Assembly: GCF_001262605.1 (NCBI RefSeq)
Contig: NZ_LGTC01000001.1
Coordinates: 434,001-498,000, forward strand
Origin: Pseudobacteroides cellulosolvens ATCC 35603 = DSM 2933
Lineage (GTDB): Bacteria > Bacillota > Clostridia > Acetivibrionales > DSM-2933
Direction of reading: 5' to 3'
DNA length: 64,000 nt
A program made the position numbers and the translations under genes. This document shows, in pieces, positions 1 to 8,943 of this stretch. A model generated the notes under the pieces. It saw only the letters and a program-made list of their open reading frames with translations. It was not told the origin of the DNA and ran no database searches. How positions within the stretch are numbered: the stretch's first letter is position 1; each line of letters begins with the position of its first letter.

Positions 1-2
1 AC

Positions 3-314
3 GGGATTTGGCTTACCACCTTTAAAGGACAAAACACACCATACCTCGATGCTTTTATTGTGGTGACATCTATAATTGCAACTCTTGCTATGATGTTTCG
101 GTTCAGAGAGCAGTGGTTTTTATATATAACTATAAATATTGCTCAAATAGTAATGTGGGGCATTAGGCTTTCAAACGAGGGAATTGGAGCTGCTGCAATG
201 ACACTTATGTGGATTGCATATCTTGTAAACAGTGTATATGGTTTGTATAGATGGAGCAAGGGTACGAGCGATACTAATTTATCAAAAGAAGATGACAAAG
301 CATGGATTGCATGA
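3..314 (+). CDS. pnuC: Nicotinamide mononucleotide/riboside transporter PnuC, C-terminal part
   Basis: The window opens inside this gene; the frame is open from base 3, so the true start lies upstream. The visible ~103 residues hold about three hydrophobic helices with PnuC-like features: a Trp-Leu-Thr entry, an Asp-Ala-Phe helix, and the QWFLYITINIAQIVMWG segment, followed by a short charged cytoplasmic tail. PnuC carries nicotinamide riboside across the membrane by facilitated diffusion, and intracellular phosphorylation traps it. The next gene, 13 bases on, is a NadR with exactly that kinase activity, which supports the call. The two are probably one operon for NAD salvage. Confidence 0.85.
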   Translation, partial: GIWLTTFKGQNTPYLDAFIVVTSIIATLAMMFRFREQWFLYITINIAQIVMWGIRLSNEGIGAAAMTLMWIAYLVNSVYGLYRWSKGTSDTNLSKEDDKAWIA

Positions 315-327
315 GAGGTGGTAAAAT

Positions 328-1335
328 ATGAAGAAAACAGGTTTGGTACTAGGCAAATTCGCTCCCTTACATAAGGGGCATCAGTATATAATTGAAACGG
401 CATTAAGAGAAATGGATGAGCTCTATGTGATGATATATGATACTGATCTGATTGAGGTTCCATTACATGTAAGGAGCAGGTGGATACGCACCCTTTATCC
501 TAAAGCTAAAGTAATAGAGGCTTGGGACGGACCTCAGGAGGTTGGGGATACACCTGAGATCAAAAAGCTTAATGAGGATTATATACTTCAAAGGATGAAG
601 GACATAAATATAACCCATTTTTACTCAAATGAATTTTATGGGGATCATGTAAGTAAAGCATTAGGGGCACAGAATAGGCAAATTGACTTAAATAGGGATA
701 CATTCCCCATATCTGCAACAATGATCAGAGAAAACGCATTTAAGCATAGGGCATTTATTAATCCATTAGTATATAATGATTTGATAATCAAAGTGGTTTT
801 TGTAGGAGCGATGTCAACCGGGAAAACCACCATATGCAGTCAATTGGCAGATAAATATAATACGGTATGGATGCCTGAATATGGCAGGGAATACTGGGAA
901 AAGCACCAAGTCAATAGGAGGATAACAGCTGAACAGATGGTTGAAATTGCAAAGGGACATATTGAGAGGGAAGATAAACTCTTTTATGAATCAAATAAAT
1001 ATTTCTTTGTTGACACAAATGCAATAACAACCTACATGTTTGGAATGGACTACCAGGGATATGTACTTGACGAGCTTCAAATGATGGCACTTAAAGCACA
1101 ATCAAGGTATGATTTATATTTTCTGTGCTGTGACGATATTCCCTATGATGATACATGGGACCGTTCGGGGGATCAGAAAAGGCAAGTGTTTCAAAAACAG
1201 ATAATTGCCGATTTGAAGGAACGGAAAATTCCCTATGTTGAGCTTAGAGGGTCTTTGGAAGAACGCATGAGTGTGGTGGACAGGGTTTTAAATAGGTTCA
1301 GGAAGTATGACAACCCTGCATATCTTGGTGTCTAG
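328..1335 (+). CDS. nadR: NadR-like bifunctional NMN adenylyltransferase / ribosylnicotinamide kinase
   Basis: A 335-residue cytoplasmic enzyme for NAD salvage. Residues ~1-160 form a nucleotidyltransferase domain with the GKFAPLHKGH signature and a later ISATMIR motif, which bind ATP and NMN. Residues ~165-325 form a P-loop ribosylnicotinamide kinase with Walker A GAMSTGKTT. The N-terminal DNA-binding domain of enteric NadR is absent, as in many Firmicutes, so this copy should be purely enzymatic. The start is an ATG preceded by AGAGGTGG, 13 bases after pnuC. Together they would import and phosphorylate nicotinamide riboside and then adenylate it to NAD. Confidence 0.9.
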   Translation: MKKTGLVLGKFAPLHKGHQYIIETALREMDELYVMIYDTDLIEVPLHVRSRWIRTLYPKAKVIEAWDGPQEVGDTPEIKKLNEDYILQRMKDINITHFYSNEFYGDHVSKALGAQNRQIDLNRDTFPISATMIRENAFKHRAFINPLVYNDLIIKVVFVGAMSTGKTTICSQLADKYNTVWMPEYGREYWEKHQVNRRITAEQMVEIAKGHIEREDKLFYESNKYFFVDTNAITTYMFGMDYQGYVLDELQMMALKAQSRYDLYFLCCDDIPYDDTWDRSGDQKRQVFQKQIIADLKERKIPYVELRGSLEERMSVVDRVLNRFRKYDNPAYLGV

Positions 1336-1464
1336 AAAACTATAGTGTATGTTGATATACATGTTTAGAAAAATGTTTTGCATTAAAAACGTAAAATGAT
1401 TATTGCAAAATATAAATCAAATAGAATTATTAATAAATTAATAAAATGGAAAGAGGTCTTGGAT

Positions 1465-2412
1465 ATGATCAGGCAAATGGATAGAATACTTGGGGGATTA
1501 TGGGGATTATTAATAGGAGATGCTTTGGGGGTGCCATACGAGTTCAATGACCCTTCAGATCTTCCGCCAAAAGATAAGATTGAATTTAATCCGCCTGATG
1601 GATTTGTTAGGTCACATAGGGGAGTATTGCCGGGAACATGGTCTGATGACGGAGCACAGGCTTTGTGCCTTCTTGATTCGCTGCTTGAATGTAAAACAAT
1701 GGATATCCATAACTTTGCATCAAAGCTTCTTGCTTGGTATGAAAATGGCTTATGGGCGGTTGATAATAAGGTTTTTGATGTTGGAAACCAGACTGCAGCT
1801 TCATTAAGAGAATACAAAAATGGAATGCCGCCGAACAAATCAGGCTTTATAATACCTGATGGCAAGGGTAACGGCTCACTTATGAGGGTATTACCCCTTG
1901 CACTATGGCATAAAGGTGATAATGAAGAGCTGGTATACTTTGCCCATCTCCAATCTCTTGTGACTCATGGGCACGAGATAAATCAAGTATGTTGTGCATT
2001 ATACTGTCTATGGGCTAAAGGAATGATGAATGATCTGCTTGTTGATGAAGCCTACAAGGGAGCAGTAAAGGAATTAAGGGAAATATATAGGAAGGATTCT
2101 CAGTATTATAATGAACTGGAATACTGCTTAAGGCCGGATGATGAACCCTTTGGCAAGGGGGGAGGATATGTAGTTGACTCCTTTAGAAGTGTCAGAATGG
2201 TTCTAAATAATGAAGATTCATATGAAGCTGTTGTCAAGGCTGCTGTCAGTTTAGGCCATGATACTGATACAACTGCTGCAATTGCAGGAGGATTGGCAGG
2301 GATAGCATACGGTTTTGACAGCATGCCGGATCGCTGGGTTGCTTCATTAAGGGGGAGGGAAGAGTTACACACTCTTATTAATGGACTACTTTTGCATCAT
2401 GGGGTTATATGA
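1465..2412 (+). CDS. ADP-ribosylglycohydrolase family protein
   Basis: A 315-residue protein of the ADP-ribosylglycohydrolase (DraG/ARH) family, which removes ADP-ribose from proteins or other acceptors using two metal ions. Visible signatures are the N-terminal GLLIGDALGVP, the metal-ligand stretch TWSDDGAQ, and the C-terminal GHDTDTTAAIAGG. I chose the ATG at 1465 because AAAGAGG lies just upstream and the family domain begins within ten residues; an in-frame ATG at 1396 has no ribosome site. It follows nadR by 130 bases in the same direction, so it may belong to an NAD/ADP-ribose group. The substrate is unknown; no DraT-type transferase is visible in the window. Confidence 0.85.
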   Translation: MIRQMDRILGGLWGLLIGDALGVPYEFNDPSDLPPKDKIEFNPPDGFVRSHRGVLPGTWSDDGAQALCLLDSLLECKTMDIHNFASKLLAWYENGLWAVDNKVFDVGNQTAASLREYKNGMPPNKSGFIIPDGKGNGSLMRVLPLALWHKGDNEELVYFAHLQSLVTHGHEINQVCCALYCLWAKGMMNDLLVDEAYKGAVKELREIYRKDSQYYNELEYCLRPDDEPFGKGGGYVVDSFRSVRMVLNNEDSYEAVVKAAVSLGHDTDTTAAIAGGLAGIAYGFDSMPDRWVASLRGREELHTLINGLLLHHGVI

Positions 2413-2446
2413 GGGATAAAAATAAATGCAATACTTTCAACATTTT

Positions 2447-3403
2447 TTATGTTTCCGCAACGATTTGACCGATTTCTGTCAGATCATATCCACCTATTCC
2501 TTCTAGTTCCATTTTTAATTCCTGAGAACGGAGAATTTCAAGGACAGCTTTAAAGGGGGCTTTTTCCATGTCCTCTTTTTTTATTACCATTTCATACCTT
2601 TCTGTTTGCAGTGGTATAAATTCAATTCCTTTTACCTGCAATCCTGACTTCTCATTACCGAGACCCAAATCTGCACCGCCGCGTGCAACTGTACTTGCGA
2701 TGGCAAGATGGGATGTGCTTTCACGATTATATCCCTTTATATTATATGACGGTATACACAGCTTTCTGATATGTTCATCTAAAAGTACTCTGGTTCCGCT
2801 GCCTTTTTCACGATTTATTATAGTTATATCCTTTCTTTTTAAATCTTCCCATCCTTTTATATTTTTAGGATTGCCGTACGCAACATAAAAGCCTTGAAGG
2901 CGGCATGCAAGGTGAATTATAACTGCTGGTATTCCAGGCAGCATTCTTCTTACATAAGGAATGTTGTACTGTCCGGTATCTCCATCCCATAGATGTGCGG
3001 TAGCCAGTTGGACATTGCCCTGATATAATTCATAGAGGCCGTTATAGCTTCCGACATATGAGCGTAAAGCCTGTATTCCGTTTGGATGTAACTGCAGGTA
3101 TCTAGACAGAATATCCAATAAAATATCCTGCCCACAGATAACAAAACCATTAATTTTAGGTAATTCGTCATTTAACGGATTATAAGATTTTAACCTCTCT
3201 GAAATGAGACCGGATTGGTCTTCGTTTTTGATGCTCTTTGATTTATTTTTATATGATTCTACGTCTTTTGAATCAACCCTTACTTTTTTTCCAACTCTAT
3301 AAGAGTTTAACTCTCCACGTTTAATCAGTTCATAGACTGTGTTCTTTGAAATTTTTAATATGTCAGCCACTTCTTGAGGCGTTAAGGCTGAATTGTCATT
3401 CAT
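2447..3403 (-). CDS. HTH / periplasmic-binding-protein-like transcriptional regulator
   Basis: A 318-residue regulator, divergent from the metal transporter genes. Residues ~5-50 form an excisionase/MerR-like helix-turn-helix (LTPQEVADILK, then NTVYELIKRGEL). After a charged linker, residues ~90-318 form a binding-protein-like effector domain of the kind that senses molybdate or tungstate in bacteria lacking ModE. Three starts are possible; I prefer ATG 3403 because AGTGAGG sits nine bases upstream, whereas the ATG at 3409 and the GTG at 3418 have poor spacing. It likely represses the 4154-9798 operon when metal is plentiful. The effector identity is inferred from ModD in that operon. Confidence 0.8.
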   Translation of the reverse strand: MNDNSALTPQEVADILKISKNTVYELIKRGELNSYRVGKKVRVDSKDVESYKNKSKSIKNEDQSGLISERLKSYNPLNDELPKINGFVICGQDILLDILSRYLQLHPNGIQALRSYVGSYNGLYELYQGNVQLATAHLWDGDTGQYNIPYVRRMLPGIPAVIIHLACRLQGFYVAYGNPKNIKGWEDLKRKDITIINREKGSGTRVLLDEHIRKLCIPSYNIKGYNRESTSHLAIASTVARGGADLGLGNEKSGLQVKGIEFIPLQTERYEMVIKKEDMEKAPFKAVLEILRSQELKMELEGIGGYDLTEIGQIVAET

Positions 3404-3460
3404 AATCATCTTCCTCACTTTGGTTTAATGTTAATTCACAAGTGATATAAAAGTGTAAAA

Positions 3461-3498
3461 CGTTATATAACTAAACAAAAATATACTAAAGGTTATAT
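3461..3498. promoter_or_regulatory. Candidate metal-regulator operator (GTTATAT boxes)
   Basis: CGTTATATAAC at 3461-3471 and GGTTATAT at 3491-3498 lie just upstream of the divergent regulator, and a third box, GTTATATCC, sits at 3777-3785. CGTTATATA is the reverse complement of TATATAACG, the half-site of the classical ModE operator. The resemblance may be chance in AT-rich DNA, but position and repetition fit a regulator binding site. Confidence 0.35.
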
Positions 3499-3889
3499 TT
3501 GGATATATTATATCTTATAATTGAGATAAAAGCAATAATACAGGTATAACTGGAAGGTAGTGCTGCAATTAAACCTATTGTTTTATGCATAAGAATATCA
3601 AAAATGTTACGAGTTTAATTTCGAAGATGATGAAATGTTCGAGTTTTGTGGATGTGTATTGTTTATTGGAAGTGAGAGAATGAAAAATTTTACAATATTT
3701 TATTCATTGCTATTGATTTTTTTAAAATGCAGATATATAATAAAACATGATAAAACATAATAAAACATTACAAAAAGTTATATCCAAGTTAATAAGTGTT
3801 ATGCCATGTCTTGAATTGCCATGTCAGCAATTAGGACAGCATGTACATGTGTAACTCAATGATGAGATTATGACTCCTGAATAGGCGTT

Positions 3890-4066
3890 ATGGTTTTGTC
3901 GTTTTTTATATTTGCAGAAACTCTAATTTGTTGTGGTTATTGTAATGAAGAAGCGTCTTTTGCTGATTATCTTTTGGAAGCTTATCATTATTTTAGTATG
4001 ACCAACGAATACTTTGTAAATAAATCTCCAGGACGAGATAGTTATGCGATAATAAGCAGAATATAG
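3890..4066 (+). other. 58-codon open frame, possibly a gene remnant
   Basis: An ATG-to-TAG frame with a Cys-Cys-x-x-Cys cluster near residue 14 and an acidic/aromatic middle. There is no good ribosome site and I do not recognise a family. The amino-acid composition looks protein-like, so it may be the tail of a decayed gene; it may equally be chance. Confidence 0.2.
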
Positions 4067-4153
4067 TCGTCACTGGGGATTTTTTGATGTGTGGGAAATT
4101 GAGCTAGTTTTGTGTGTATTAACTCTGAGAAATGCAAGAAAGGAGACGGTTAA

Positions 4154-5320
4154 ATGAATTATTTATTGAAATTTTTCAAATTTAGAAAAATGGCATATGG
4201 TTTTATGTTGGCAGTATTTATTGCAGGAGGTTTTACTGCTTGTGGTGGCAAAGTTGATAATATGCCCCAAGAACTGAATCAAAACAAAACTGAGTATAAG
4301 GCTGCCGGTGCCGATAGTCAGTCATTTGAAACAAAAAGCTTTACAGATACAGTTGGCAGAACAATAACAGTCCCTGTAAACATTAAGAAGGTTTATTCAT
4401 TGAGTCCTGTAGGTAATATAATAATGTATTCACTGGCTCCGGACAAAATTGTTGGTTTAAGCAGCAAGGTTGAAGAGGATGATAAAAAGTTTCTTTCGGA
4501 AAGCTATATAAATCTTCCTGTTCTAAGCGGCAATTTCGGAATGAATAACAAAATGAATGCAGAAGAAATTCTAAAGGTAAAGCCTGATGTTATTATCAAT
4601 ATGGGGAATGTTGATCATACATCAGTGGATGGATCCCAAAAGATTCAGGAACAGCTTGGTATACCTGTTGCATATATCGGATTTGATATTAAATCCATGG
4701 ACATAGCTTATAAAAAGCTTGGAGAACTTTTAGGAGAAAACGACAAAGCGGCAAATCTTGCTGATTACTGTAAAAAAGTTATTGAAGATACAGCTGATAC
4801 TGCAGCAAAAATTCCAGAGGACAAGAAAGTAAGGGTATATTATGCCGAGGGTGAAAAAGGAATGCAGACAGACCCCAAGGGTTCACCCCATACAGAGGTT
4901 ATAGACCTTATCGGTGCATTAAATGTTGCTGATGTAAAGATGCAAAAGGGGTATGGCCGGTCATCCGTATCAATGGAACAACTACTTAAATGGAACCCTG
5001 AAATTATTCTGGTTTGTGCAGATGCAGGAACTACAAATGAAAAGAATCCCTATAACTATATAATGAGTGATAGTACAATGAAAAACCTTAGTGCTGTAAA
5101 AAATAAAAAGGTGTATCAAGTGCCGTATCACCCATTTAACTGGATTGACAGACCGCCTTCAGTAAATCGCATTATAGGAATCAAGTGGCTTTCAAAACTT
5201 CTTTATCCAGATTATTTCAAATATGATATTAAGAAAGAAGTAAAAGAGTTTTACGATTTGTTTTATCATAAAAAACTTACTGATGATGAAGTGAATTACA
5301 TACTGAACAAAGCGATATAA
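4154..5320 (+). CDS. FepB/BtuF-type ABC substrate-binding lipoprotein (probable oxyanion or metal uptake)
   Basis: A 388-residue extracytoplasmic solute-binding protein of the siderophore/cobalamin (class III) fold. The N-terminus has a signal peptide ending in a lipobox with Cys30 (FTACGG), so it should be membrane-anchored. The mature part starts with the family pattern DTVGRTITVPVNIKKVYSLS and has the two-lobed layout with a long connecting helix. AAAGGAGACGG precedes the ATG. It opens an operon with a FecCD permease, ATPases and ModD. In Haemophilus, MolABC uses this same transporter class for molybdate/tungstate, so the ligand here is probably molybdate or tungstate; an iron or cobalt chelate remains possible. 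Confidence 0.8.
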   Translation: MNYLLKFFKFRKMAYGFMLAVFIAGGFTACGGKVDNMPQELNQNKTEYKAAGADSQSFETKSFTDTVGRTITVPVNIKKVYSLSPVGNIIMYSLAPDKIVGLSSKVEEDDKKFLSESYINLPVLSGNFGMNNKMNAEEILKVKPDVIINMGNVDHTSVDGSQKIQEQLGIPVAYIGFDIKSMDIAYKKLGELLGENDKAANLADYCKKVIEDTADTAAKIPEDKKVRVYYAEGEKGMQTDPKGSPHTEVIDLIGALNVADVKMQKGYGRSSVSMEQLLKWNPEIILVCADAGTTNEKNPYNYIMSDSTMKNLSAVKNKKVYQVPYHPFNWIDRPPSVNRIIGIKWLSKLLYPDYFKYDIKKEVKEFYDLFYHKKLTDDEVNYILNKAI

Positions 5321-5343
5321 GAAATGTGGTGGAGGTGTTATTT

Positions 5344-5967
5344 ATGAAAAGCAAGGCATATGAATTTGATGAAATTGCAAATGGCACATTCTTGCCAATC
5401 TATCCAATTATTGCACAGCAGATTAAAGAAAAGACTGGAATTGACACAGGAAAATGCCTTGATATAGGAAGCGGCGGAGGACACTTGGGTCTATCAATGG
5501 CACAGATTACAAAAATGAATATTATTTTTTTAGACAAACTTAATGATGCTTTGGAAATTGCGTCAAAACGTGCCCACAATTGGGGTCTTGCAAAAAGAAC
5601 TACAACTCTTCTTGGTGATGTATTAAATATTCCTTTGGAAGATAGGTCTGTAGACTTGTGCATAAGCAGAGGATCGGTATGGTTCTGGCAAGATCAGAAA
5701 AAAGGTTTCGAAGAAATTTACAGAATTTTGGTGGATGGTGGTATGGCTTATATAGGAGGAGGGTTTGGTAATAAGGAACTAAAAGAAGAGATAGATAGGA
5801 AGATGAAGTTAAGGGATAGTGAGTGGCCAAGAAGCAGGGAAAAGTATGTTGAAGGTAATACGGTGCAGCACTTTACGACAATTTTAAATGGCTTAGGAAT
5901 TTCCAACTTTGAGGTAAGCGATGATGAAAAGGGGATATGGGTTATATTCAGAAAGGTAAAAAATTAA
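5344..5967 (+). CDS. Class I SAM-dependent methyltransferase
   Basis: A 207-residue cytoplasmic methyltransferase. Motif I is CLDIGSGGGHLG near residue 40, with an acidic residue after the second strand (FLDKLNDALEIA) and a motif IV-like VDLCISRGSVWFWQD. I start at ATG 5344, which has GGTGGAGGTG upstream, not at the GTG at 5326 that forms part of that ribosome site. It lies inside the metal-uptake operon, 23 bases after the binding protein. The substrate is unknown; small methyltransferases occur beside metallophore and metal-transport genes, but no metallophore synthase is visible here. Confidence 0.75.
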   Translation: MKSKAYEFDEIANGTFLPIYPIIAQQIKEKTGIDTGKCLDIGSGGGHLGLSMAQITKMNIIFLDKLNDALEIASKRAHNWGLAKRTTTLLGDVLNIPLEDRSVDLCISRGSVWFWQDQKKGFEEIYRILVDGGMAYIGGGFGNKELKEEIDRKMKLRDSEWPRSREKYVEGNTVQHFTTILNGLGISNFEVSDDEKGIWVIFRKVKN

Positions 5968-5984
5968 ATGAAAGAGGTGTCGTC

Positions 5985-6164
5985 ATGAAAATAAACAGTC
6001 AAAGCAATGTAAAAGAAATTATAAATAAGTATCCACAAACCTTACCGATCTTTTCAACAGTTGGTTTTAATGGCTCCAGTATAGATGATCTTATGGATGA
6101 AGTTGGCGAAACCTCCATGTTAAAGACTATACTCGAAGTTAAGGATATAAACCAGGATCAGTGA
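5985..6164 (+). CDS. Small DUF1858-like protein
   Basis: A 59-residue protein resembling DUF1858 domains, which carry a conserved x-KYP-x-x-x-PIF-x-x-x-GF pattern; here NKYPQTLPIFSTVGF. The Cys pair found in many members is replaced (GFNGSS), so a metal or redox role through those residues is unlikely. AGAGGTG precedes ATG 5985. It sits between the methyltransferase and an ATPase in the metal-uptake operon. DUF1858 proteins often accompany molybdenum- or hybrid-cluster-related genes, but the function is unknown. Confidence 0.65.
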   Translation: MKINSQSNVKEIINKYPQTLPIFSTVGFNGSSIDDLMDEVGETSMLKTILEVKDINQDQ

Positions 6165-6215
6165 GGAATTTCAAACTGGGAACCTTAAAAAGATGGATTT
6201 TGGGGATGTGATTGT

Positions 6216-6952
6216 ATGAGAGAATATATATTGTCGGTATCATTGGATGAGTGGCACCGGGAGAAATTATTTGTATTGTAGGTTCTACTGGTTCGGGAAA
6301 AAGCAGGCTTTTAGCAGATATAGAATGCCTTGCCCAGAAGGATACTCAAACAGGAAGACAGGTACTTATAAATGGAGAGGTGCCGCTTGTGGATAAGCGA
6401 TTTTCCATTGGCAACAGGCTTGTGGCTCAATTATCTCAAAACATGAATTTTATTATGGATCTTATGGTAGAAGAATTTGTGGCAATGGAAGCTGAGAGCC
6501 GTATGATGCAAAATGTTGATGAAGCTGTGAATAGGATTATAAAATGTGCTACTGAACTGGCTGGAGAAAAGTTTACTTTGAGTACACCTGTAACCTCGTT
6601 AAGCGGAGGCCAGTCGAGGGCGTTGATGATTGCAGATACGGCACTATTATCCGCTTCGCCCATTGTGCTAATAGATGAGATAGAAAATGCAGGGGTGGAT
6701 AGGAAAATGGCATTGGAACTTCTTGTAAAAAAAGAAAAAATTGTTTTAATGTCTACTCATGACCCCATCCTTGCCCTGATGGGTGATAAAAGGATTGTTA
6801 TAAAAAATGGGGGTATCAGTAAAATTATTGAAACAAGCAGCAAGGAAAGAGTAAATTTGGAGTTTTTGCATAAGTTGGACAACAAACTTTTAGAGCTTAG
6901 AAACAAGCTAAGAAACGGTGAAAAAATAGAGTTTAATATGTTTGGGTTTTGA
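6216..6952 (+). CDS. Additional ABC-type ATPase, frame broken near base 6250
   Basis: From ATG 6216 (GGGGATG upstream) the first 12 residues read MREYILSVSLDE, then the frame must shift by one base to continue into APGEIICIVGSTGSGKS. One extra G in the GAGTGG stretch restores a 245-residue protein, so a missing base at ~6250 is likely. The ATPase features are complete: Walker A GSTGSGKS, signature LSGGQ, Walker B IVLIDEIE and an H-loop in STHDP. It is an unusual second ATPase beside the canonical one at 8073 for a single permease. It may energise another component or act as a non-transport ABC ATPase; its role is unknown. Confidence 0.75.
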
Positions 6953-6969
6953 ATAGAGGAGGGGTTTTT

Positions 6970-8076
6970 ATGCAGCAGGCAAATGATATCACATTAAAAA
7001 CAAATATAAAAACAAATATAAAAACAAATATAAAAACAATTGACACAACAAGGAATAAGGAAAGAAGAAATGTAAATACAGTTATGATGATACTGGTACT
7101 GATGCCTGTTGCTGTTTTCTTCTTATCCTTTACCTTGGGACGATATAATATAACCATATCTGAAATAATCAATACATTGGTTTCAAAAATACTTGGAATT
7201 GGTGATGTTTCCTCCGAAACAGTAGAAACTGTTATTTTAAAAGTGCGAATCCCTAGAATTCTTGCTGCTATGATTATCGGTGCAGCACTATCGGTTTCAG
7301 GTGCTTGCTATCAGGGGCTTTTTAAAAACCCCATGGTTTCTCCAGATATACTTGGTGCTTCTGCGGGAGCTGGTTTTGGTGCGGCATTGGCGATACTGTT
7401 GTCATTTGGAATTGTGGGAATCCAGGTTTCCTCATTTCTTTTCGGATTAGGTGCTGTGGTGTTGACCTTACTAATAAGTTCTATTATTGGAAAAGGAAAT
7501 AATGCAGTATTGGTTTTGGTGCTTACAGGTATGGTGGTTTCCACATTGTTTTCGTCCTTTATATCCCTTACAAAATACCTGGCAGATCCCAATAGCAAGC
7601 TTCCGGAAATTACATTCTGGCTTATGGGAGGTCTGAGTACAGTGGTAATAAAGGATGTGCTTATGATTTTGGTTCCGATCCTTTTAGGAACTATACCTCT
7701 TATACTTTTGAGATGGAAATTAAATGTGCTGTCCTTTGGTGAAGAGGAGGCGAAAGCCCTTGGTATAGATACCTCCAAAATAAGAATGACAATCATAATA
7801 TGTTCTACCCTCCTAACAGCTTCCTCTGTTTCGGTATGCGGTATGATAGGATGGATAGGGCTTATAATACCGCATTTGGCAAGAATGTTGGTTGGTCCCA
7901 ACTACAAGGTTTTACTGCCTGCTTCTCTTCTTATCGGAAGCACATTTTTGCTATTGGTAGATGATATAGCAAGAAGTGCCTTTCCGCTGGAGATCCCACT
8001 TGGTATACTTACTTCAATTATTGGTGCACCGTTTTTTATTTATTTACTTGTAAAAGGAAAGAAGGGATGGATATGA
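6970..8076 (+). CDS. FecCD-family ABC transporter permease
   Basis: A 368-residue inner-membrane permease with about ten helices. The FecCD/BtuC signature is clear: GACYQGLFKNPMVSPDILG and a GxSAGAGFG follow-up, plus a C-terminal MIGWIGLIIPHLARM coupling segment. ATG 6970 is preceded by AGAGGAGGGG, so I use it instead of the in-frame ATG at 6949. The cytoplasmic N-terminus carries a KTNI tetrapeptide repeated three times, encoded by a 12-bp tandem repeat. It pairs with the binding protein at 4154 and the ATPase at 8073, whose ATG overlaps its stop as ATGA. Confidence 0.9.
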   Translation: MQQANDITLKTNIKTNIKTNIKTIDTTRNKERRNVNTVMMILVLMPVAVFFLSFTLGRYNITISEIINTLVSKILGIGDVSSETVETVILKVRIPRILAAMIIGAALSVSGACYQGLFKNPMVSPDILGASAGAGFGAALAILLSFGIVGIQVSSFLFGLGAVVLTLLISSIIGKGNNAVLVLVLTGMVVSTLFSSFISLTKYLADPNSKLPEITFWLMGGLSTVVIKDVLMILVPILLGTIPLILLRWKLNVLSFGEEEAKALGIDTSKIRMTIIICSTLLTASSVSVCGMIGWIGLIIPHLARMLVGPNYKVLLPASLLIGSTFLLLVDDIARSAFPLEIPLGILTSIIGAPFFIYLLVKGKKGWI

Positions 8077-8852
8077 TGTTGGAAGTTAGAGATGTGTCTT
8101 GCGGCTATGGAAAGAAAATGGTGGTCGAAAAAATAACTTTAAATGTGGTAAAAGGAGAAATACTATGCCTTTTAGGGCCTAACGGTGTTGGAAAGACCAC
8201 TTTTTTTAAAAGTATTCTGGGATTTTTGAAGCTAATGGGAGGAGAAATACTCTTGGATGGAGAAAATATCTCCCAAATCCCCAAAAGCCGTTTTGCAAAG
8301 GTAGTGGGGTATGTTCCTCAAGCTCATACGCCTCCATTTCCCTTTTCTGTTTTGGATGTGGTTTTAATGGGAAGGACTGCCCATCTTGGCTTGTTTGCAT
8401 TGCCATCCCAAAAAGATGTGAAGATTGCTGAAAATGCACTTGAAATGTTGGGAGTATCCTATCTTAAAGACAGGGTCTATACGGAGATAAGCGGTGGAGA
8501 AAGGCAAATGGTGCTAATTGCCCGTGCTTTGACCCAGGAGCCCAAGGTTCTTATAATGGATGAACCAACATCCAATCTGGATTTTGGAAATCAGATAAGA
8601 GTGCTGGAAAGGATAAAAAGACTTTCGGAAAAAGGTCTTGCTGTCATAATGACTTCCCATTTTCCAAATCATGTTTTCCTTTGCTCCTCAAAAGTTGCAT
8701 TGATGCAGCATAGGAGTTTTTTAGTTGGAAATGCCGATGAAATCGTGACGGAAAAAAATTTAAAATCTGCTTATGGAATAGATGTAAAGATAACAAGTGC
8801 AATGGATCAAAAAGGAAATATTATTAAGGCATGTATTCCTTTGATCAATTAA
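8073..8852 (+). CDS. FepC-type ABC transporter ATP-binding protein
   Basis: A 259-residue ATPase that powers the FecCD permease. It has Walker A GPNGVGKTT, Q-loop VPQAH, signature ISGGERQM, Walker B VLIMDEPTSNLD and H-loop TSHFP. The ATG at 8073 overlaps the permease stop in an ATGA junction and has AAGAAGGG upstream; an alternative ATG lies six bases earlier. The tight coupling points to a matched permease-ATPase pair. The family usually serves iron chelates, cobalamin or, in MolABC, molybdate/tungstate. Confidence 0.9.
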   Translation: MMLEVRDVSCGYGKKMVVEKITLNVVKGEILCLLGPNGVGKTTFFKSILGFLKLMGGEILLDGENISQIPKSRFAKVVGYVPQAHTPPFPFSVLDVVLMGRTAHLGLFALPSQKDVKIAENALEMLGVSYLKDRVYTEISGGERQMVLIARALTQEPKVLIMDEPTSNLDFGNQIRVLERIKRLSEKGLAVIMTSHFPNHVFLCSSKVALMQHRSFLVGNADEIVTEKNLKSAYGIDVKITSAMDQKGNIIKACIPLIN

Positions 8853-8943
8853 TTGCTAAGTTAGAGAGGTCAAAATATACGGAGAATATTTGATGATTTA
8901 ATAAATAAGATACCATTATTATATTAAAAGAGGGCGGTTTATT

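Larger units (their letters stand above)
3404..4153. other. Divergent intergenic region, 750 bp, AT-rich
   Basis: This separates the regulator from the transporter operon and is unusually long. It holds CGTTATATAAC at 3461, GGTTATAT at 3491 and GTTATATCC at 3777 (see separate entry), a short direct repeat of ATAAAACAT near 3740-3765, and a weak 58-codon reading frame at 3890. I looked for a molybdenum-cofactor riboswitch and saw no convincing match. Confidence 0.6.

Noticed and set aside
3404..4153. Possible molybdenum-cofactor riboswitch
   Set aside because: I found no recognisable conserved core; only short GTTATAT boxes stand out.
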